A stretch of 64,000 nt of DNA from Ciona savignyi (lineage: Eukaryota > Chordata > Ascidiacea > Phlebobranchia > Cionidae). Position numbers and translations under genes: made by a program. Position 1 is the first letter of the stretch; every line of letters starts with the position of its first letter. The DNA lies in contig CH002671.1 of assembly GCA_000149265.1 (NCBI GenBank), positions 272,294-336,293 on the forward strand, written 5' to 3'. Positions 61,483 through 64,000 of this stretch are shown here, one piece after another. Below the pieces are notes generated by a model. That model was given only the letters and a program-made list of their open reading frames with translations. It did not search any database and was not told where the DNA came from.

Positions 61483-62193
61483 AACTAGCACAATCGTAGA
61501 TGGACTAATACACAACAAAATTACTCGTCCGGCAAATTTCTTGACATCTCGACTATATGCAAGCAAAATTGTAGAATATATAGACTATCGTAAAGAAAAA
61601 AAAGGGACATTAGTCTTTGACACGCCGAACTGCCAAACGCATGTTACCATATTACGTCACAAAAATAATGCTTAACAAAGACGGCTATGTAAACAAAGTA
61701 ACTGGTTCAAGTAGGTAGATCGGCAGTCAAGTTTTATCCCCGTGAACAAACGCACTTTATACATAGAGGGAAAACAAAGTGATGAAATACGTAAAAAACA
61801 TCGATTTGTTATTTTTATATTGTCTGTTGGATTAGGTTTTAAACGAAGAAAACCCTTCATTGAAAAGTATTTACTTATCTTTCAAAGCTAGCCGTCTAGC
61901 CATGTCGCTGAGTTCTTTCTCGAGAGAGCTTTTCTGTGTTGTGTATGTGACCGCTGGTTATCAATAAAAGTTCTAAAGGCTTCGCCATTCTGCTGTCTAT
62001 GTACTTTTTTTCGTTTTGTTGACTGCTTTGCTACTAGCAGTTAAAGCAGCGGGTGACTAATTCAGCCAAACGTAACGATCCGATTACAAATTATACACCA
62101 AATACAATATCCGCCAAGGACTGTATTGTCTATATTTATATATTTGTCTATAACAACTAAATAATAGGAATGTGCTGTGTGTAGCCCAGCGCA

Positions 62194-62199
62194 TATAAA
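62194..62199 (+). promoter_or_regulatory. TATA-like box upstream of the small ORF
   Basis: TATAAA lies 126 nt before the ATG at 62320. In AT-rich DNA such a match is weak evidence and matters only together with the ORF. Confidence 0.2.
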
Positions 62200-62319
62200 C
62201 TGCCAATTTCCTTCTGTGTGTGATGTGTTCTGTTTCCTGAGTTTGGCAGATTCTTTTCACGGAAAGGTAATTGTAATTCCGTTACTCACCACACATTTTC
62301 AGGCCCAAATAACGAGATT

Positions 62320-62502
62320 ATGATTATATCCGTATATACATTGTTATTCTGTTTAAGTTATTGTCTAATTTTAAATGCGTGTTCATTACATGTGTGCACT
62401 GATGTCTATGTGTCCGTGTGCAGTGAAGGTAAGCTCTGTCCCGATGCCTCATTTAAAAAGTCAGTTAAGTTGAAGCCAGACGATTGTTTTACTCGATTGT
62501 AA
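62320..62502 (+). CDS. Candidate small secreted cysteine-containing peptide or first exon
   Basis: A true ATG opens a 60-residue frame. Residues 1-22 form a good signal peptide (MIISVYTLLFCLSYCLILNACS). The remaining ~38 residues hold four cysteines (HVC, SVC, KLC, DDC) and a basic KKSVKLK stretch, which would allow two disulfides. A strong donor (GAAG|GTAAGC, GT at 62429-62430) splits the frame after VSVCSE, so this may instead be a signal-peptide exon spliced to sequence further right. A polypyrimidine-like tract and CAG precede it at about 62301. It resembles no family I recognise; chance cannot be excluded. Confidence 0.3.
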   Translation: MIISVYTLLFCLSYCLILNACSLHVCTDVYVSVCSEGKLCPDASFKKSVKLKPDDCFTRL

Positions 62503-63713
62503 GGCACAGCGTGGCATTGACTGAAGCAGGCACTTCGTATTTAAATAACGGTCGGCTGCAATCACATATCGGTTTATTTATCTATATATCTCTATAATTT
62601 TGCATAAAAATACTTAAATGGTTGCTTAAATAGTTTAATCTGAACTGTCGAGTGTTTTTTATGCTGTTACTTTCTATATCTCGATTGAATCGACATATCG
62701 TATGCTTGCTTTATTAGCTTTTGAATGCGCACTCAAGCGTATTAAAGCACTGAGGCATTTAATGCTTTTTATTTTATTTGCTGGTTTTAATGATGGGGGA
62801 CTGTATTACTGTTACCTGACATGTGCGATGTGCATAGAGGCACTGCTTTTTGGGCGATATTTAAGAAAGTATGGAACCTGTTTGTAAAAAAATGTTTCGT
62901 TAATTGTGATTAAACTACAAAACGACGAACCCTTGAGTAAGGTGCTTAGCGGACATTGCTCGAATCCAATAATGAGCAGTACAAAAACTGAATCAACGTT
63001 TATCTGACAATTTCCCTTCACTAACTCTGCATTTACCTATTTACGAAGATAAAACATAAATATCCCATATTTTAAACGCAACCCCTCTTAAAACATAACT
63101 CTATATATAAACACAAAGGAAAGGTTTTATTCAAATGAGAAATTAACCCGCTTTACTTCAGGAAAGCCTTATTTCAAAACTTACTATTAGACATAATTAT
63201 AATGCACTATTACCACGTGTTTTGCAATTTCTACTTAAGCAGGAAGGAGTTCTGAGTTTTTTGCTGCCTAATGCTTGTGACAGGCAGTCCCCGTCGGGCA
63301 TGAAGTTTACTGCCTATGTACTTTGATACTAGATTTCTCATTTCTGGAAGAAATGTTTCAATTTTTGAAGTTGCAGACATATTAAATGAATTTGCACAAA
63401 TAAATTAAAAGCTCATTGAAATCTATTTTTTTGTGCATGGCTCGAGAGAAATTCTAGTCAAACCCAAATTCCTAAAAAGGTACCCAATTTGATTGCAAAA
63501 TCATACTGGTAAACTAAAATAAAGTTTTAATCAAACTTGTAAAGGTTTATAACAAAGTACCAAACGTAATATAAAATTAAAAAACAATTAACGACTTAAA
63601 TTTGTATAAAATAACAAAAATCTAGACACAATTATAATATACTGCTAGAAAGAATCAACCACGTGTCAGGCACCACCCATTGTAAAACACAATTTGACTG
63701 TACCCTACTACCT

Positions 63714-63731
63714 TATATATATATATATATA
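63714..63731. repeat. (TA)n microsatellite
   Basis: An uninterrupted TA dinucleotide run. Shorter TA runs occur at about 38573-38588 and 45940-45952. Confidence 0.85.
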
Positions 63732-64000
63732 AACCCACGATCAGTATTTTATATACGTTGTGTATAGTTCGTTTTTGCATGCACAAACCTATTTGTCCGT
63801 CAGTTAACAAATCAAACTTTATCTTTTGGATCTATGCTTAGTTAAAATGTTTATGCTTCTGTTATCTATGTTCAGTTTAGTTTAGAAAGTACTGTTGCCG
63901 ATATAACAACGTTTAGTCTGATCCCTTTGGTATATCTGTTGATGATTAGTGATCAATAGTTATTCTAGTACTTCTGACCTCAGTTTTAATATCTATATAC

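Larger units (their letters stand above)
61483..64000. other. Right-edge region upstream of the SLC16-like gene
   Basis: AT-rich sequence with a (TA)n run at about 63714-63731. Apart from the candidate small secreted peptide at 62320-62502 nothing was recognised. The frame at 62702-62887 is hydrophobic and cysteine-containing but unsupported. Confidence 0.45.

Overview
The window looks like nuclear DNA of an invertebrate chordate, most likely an ascidian tunicate of the Ciona type. This is inferred from AT-rich DNA, many short GT-AG introns, close spacing of animal genes, chordate-type PLP/M6 and TEX26-like genes, and tRNA-derived SINEs. No species can be fixed from sequence alone. One 100-base assembly gap (N) lies at 37964-38063. 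No virus-like element was recognised.

Five multi-exon protein genes were rebuilt by hand from ORF pieces, splice sites and matching intron phases. (1) 31782 to 1386, minus strand: the N-terminal part of a giant FAT1/2/3-type cadherin. Twelve exons give about 1619 residues and about 14.5 cadherin repeats, and the gene runs off the left edge. (2) 39593 to 35608, minus: a proteolipid M6/PLP/DM20-family four-helix membrane protein, seven exons, 435 residues. (3) 44702 to 47447, plus: Mediator subunit MED7, five exons, 272 residues, complete. (4) 54036 to 48835, minus: a TEX26-like protein, seven exons, 406 residues, complete, with a poly(A) signal. (5) 61482 to 57685, minus: an SLC16/monocarboxylate-transporter-like MFS protein, eight exons, 446 codons, with an in-frame TAA at codon 105 as sequenced. 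Every exon junction in all five models is phase-consistent.

The left 31 kb is mostly long FAT introns (one of 13.7 kb) holding little that can be named, apart from a clean 116-bp hAT-type MITE with an 8-bp target duplication and a tRNA-like relic. The stretch from 31.8 to 35.6 kb is intergenic and holds a block of diverged internal repeats. The stretch from 39.6 to 44.7 kb, between M6 and MED7, is the repeat-rich heart of the window. It holds two large arrays of the same 9/12-bp minisatellite in opposite orientation, each with the same leader on its outer side and a short perfect palindrome near its inner side. It also holds a 159-bp terminal-inverted-repeat element and two adjacent SINE copies. 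The right half carries more copies of one tRNA-derived SINE family in introns and spacers, plus two tRNA(Ser/Leu)-like copies on the minus strand. A possible small secreted cysteine-rich peptide or first exon lies at 62320-62502.

The genes do not form an obvious pathway. They are an adhesion/planar-polarity receptor, a neural-type membrane proteolipid, a transcription cofactor, a probable sperm/axoneme protein and a solute carrier.
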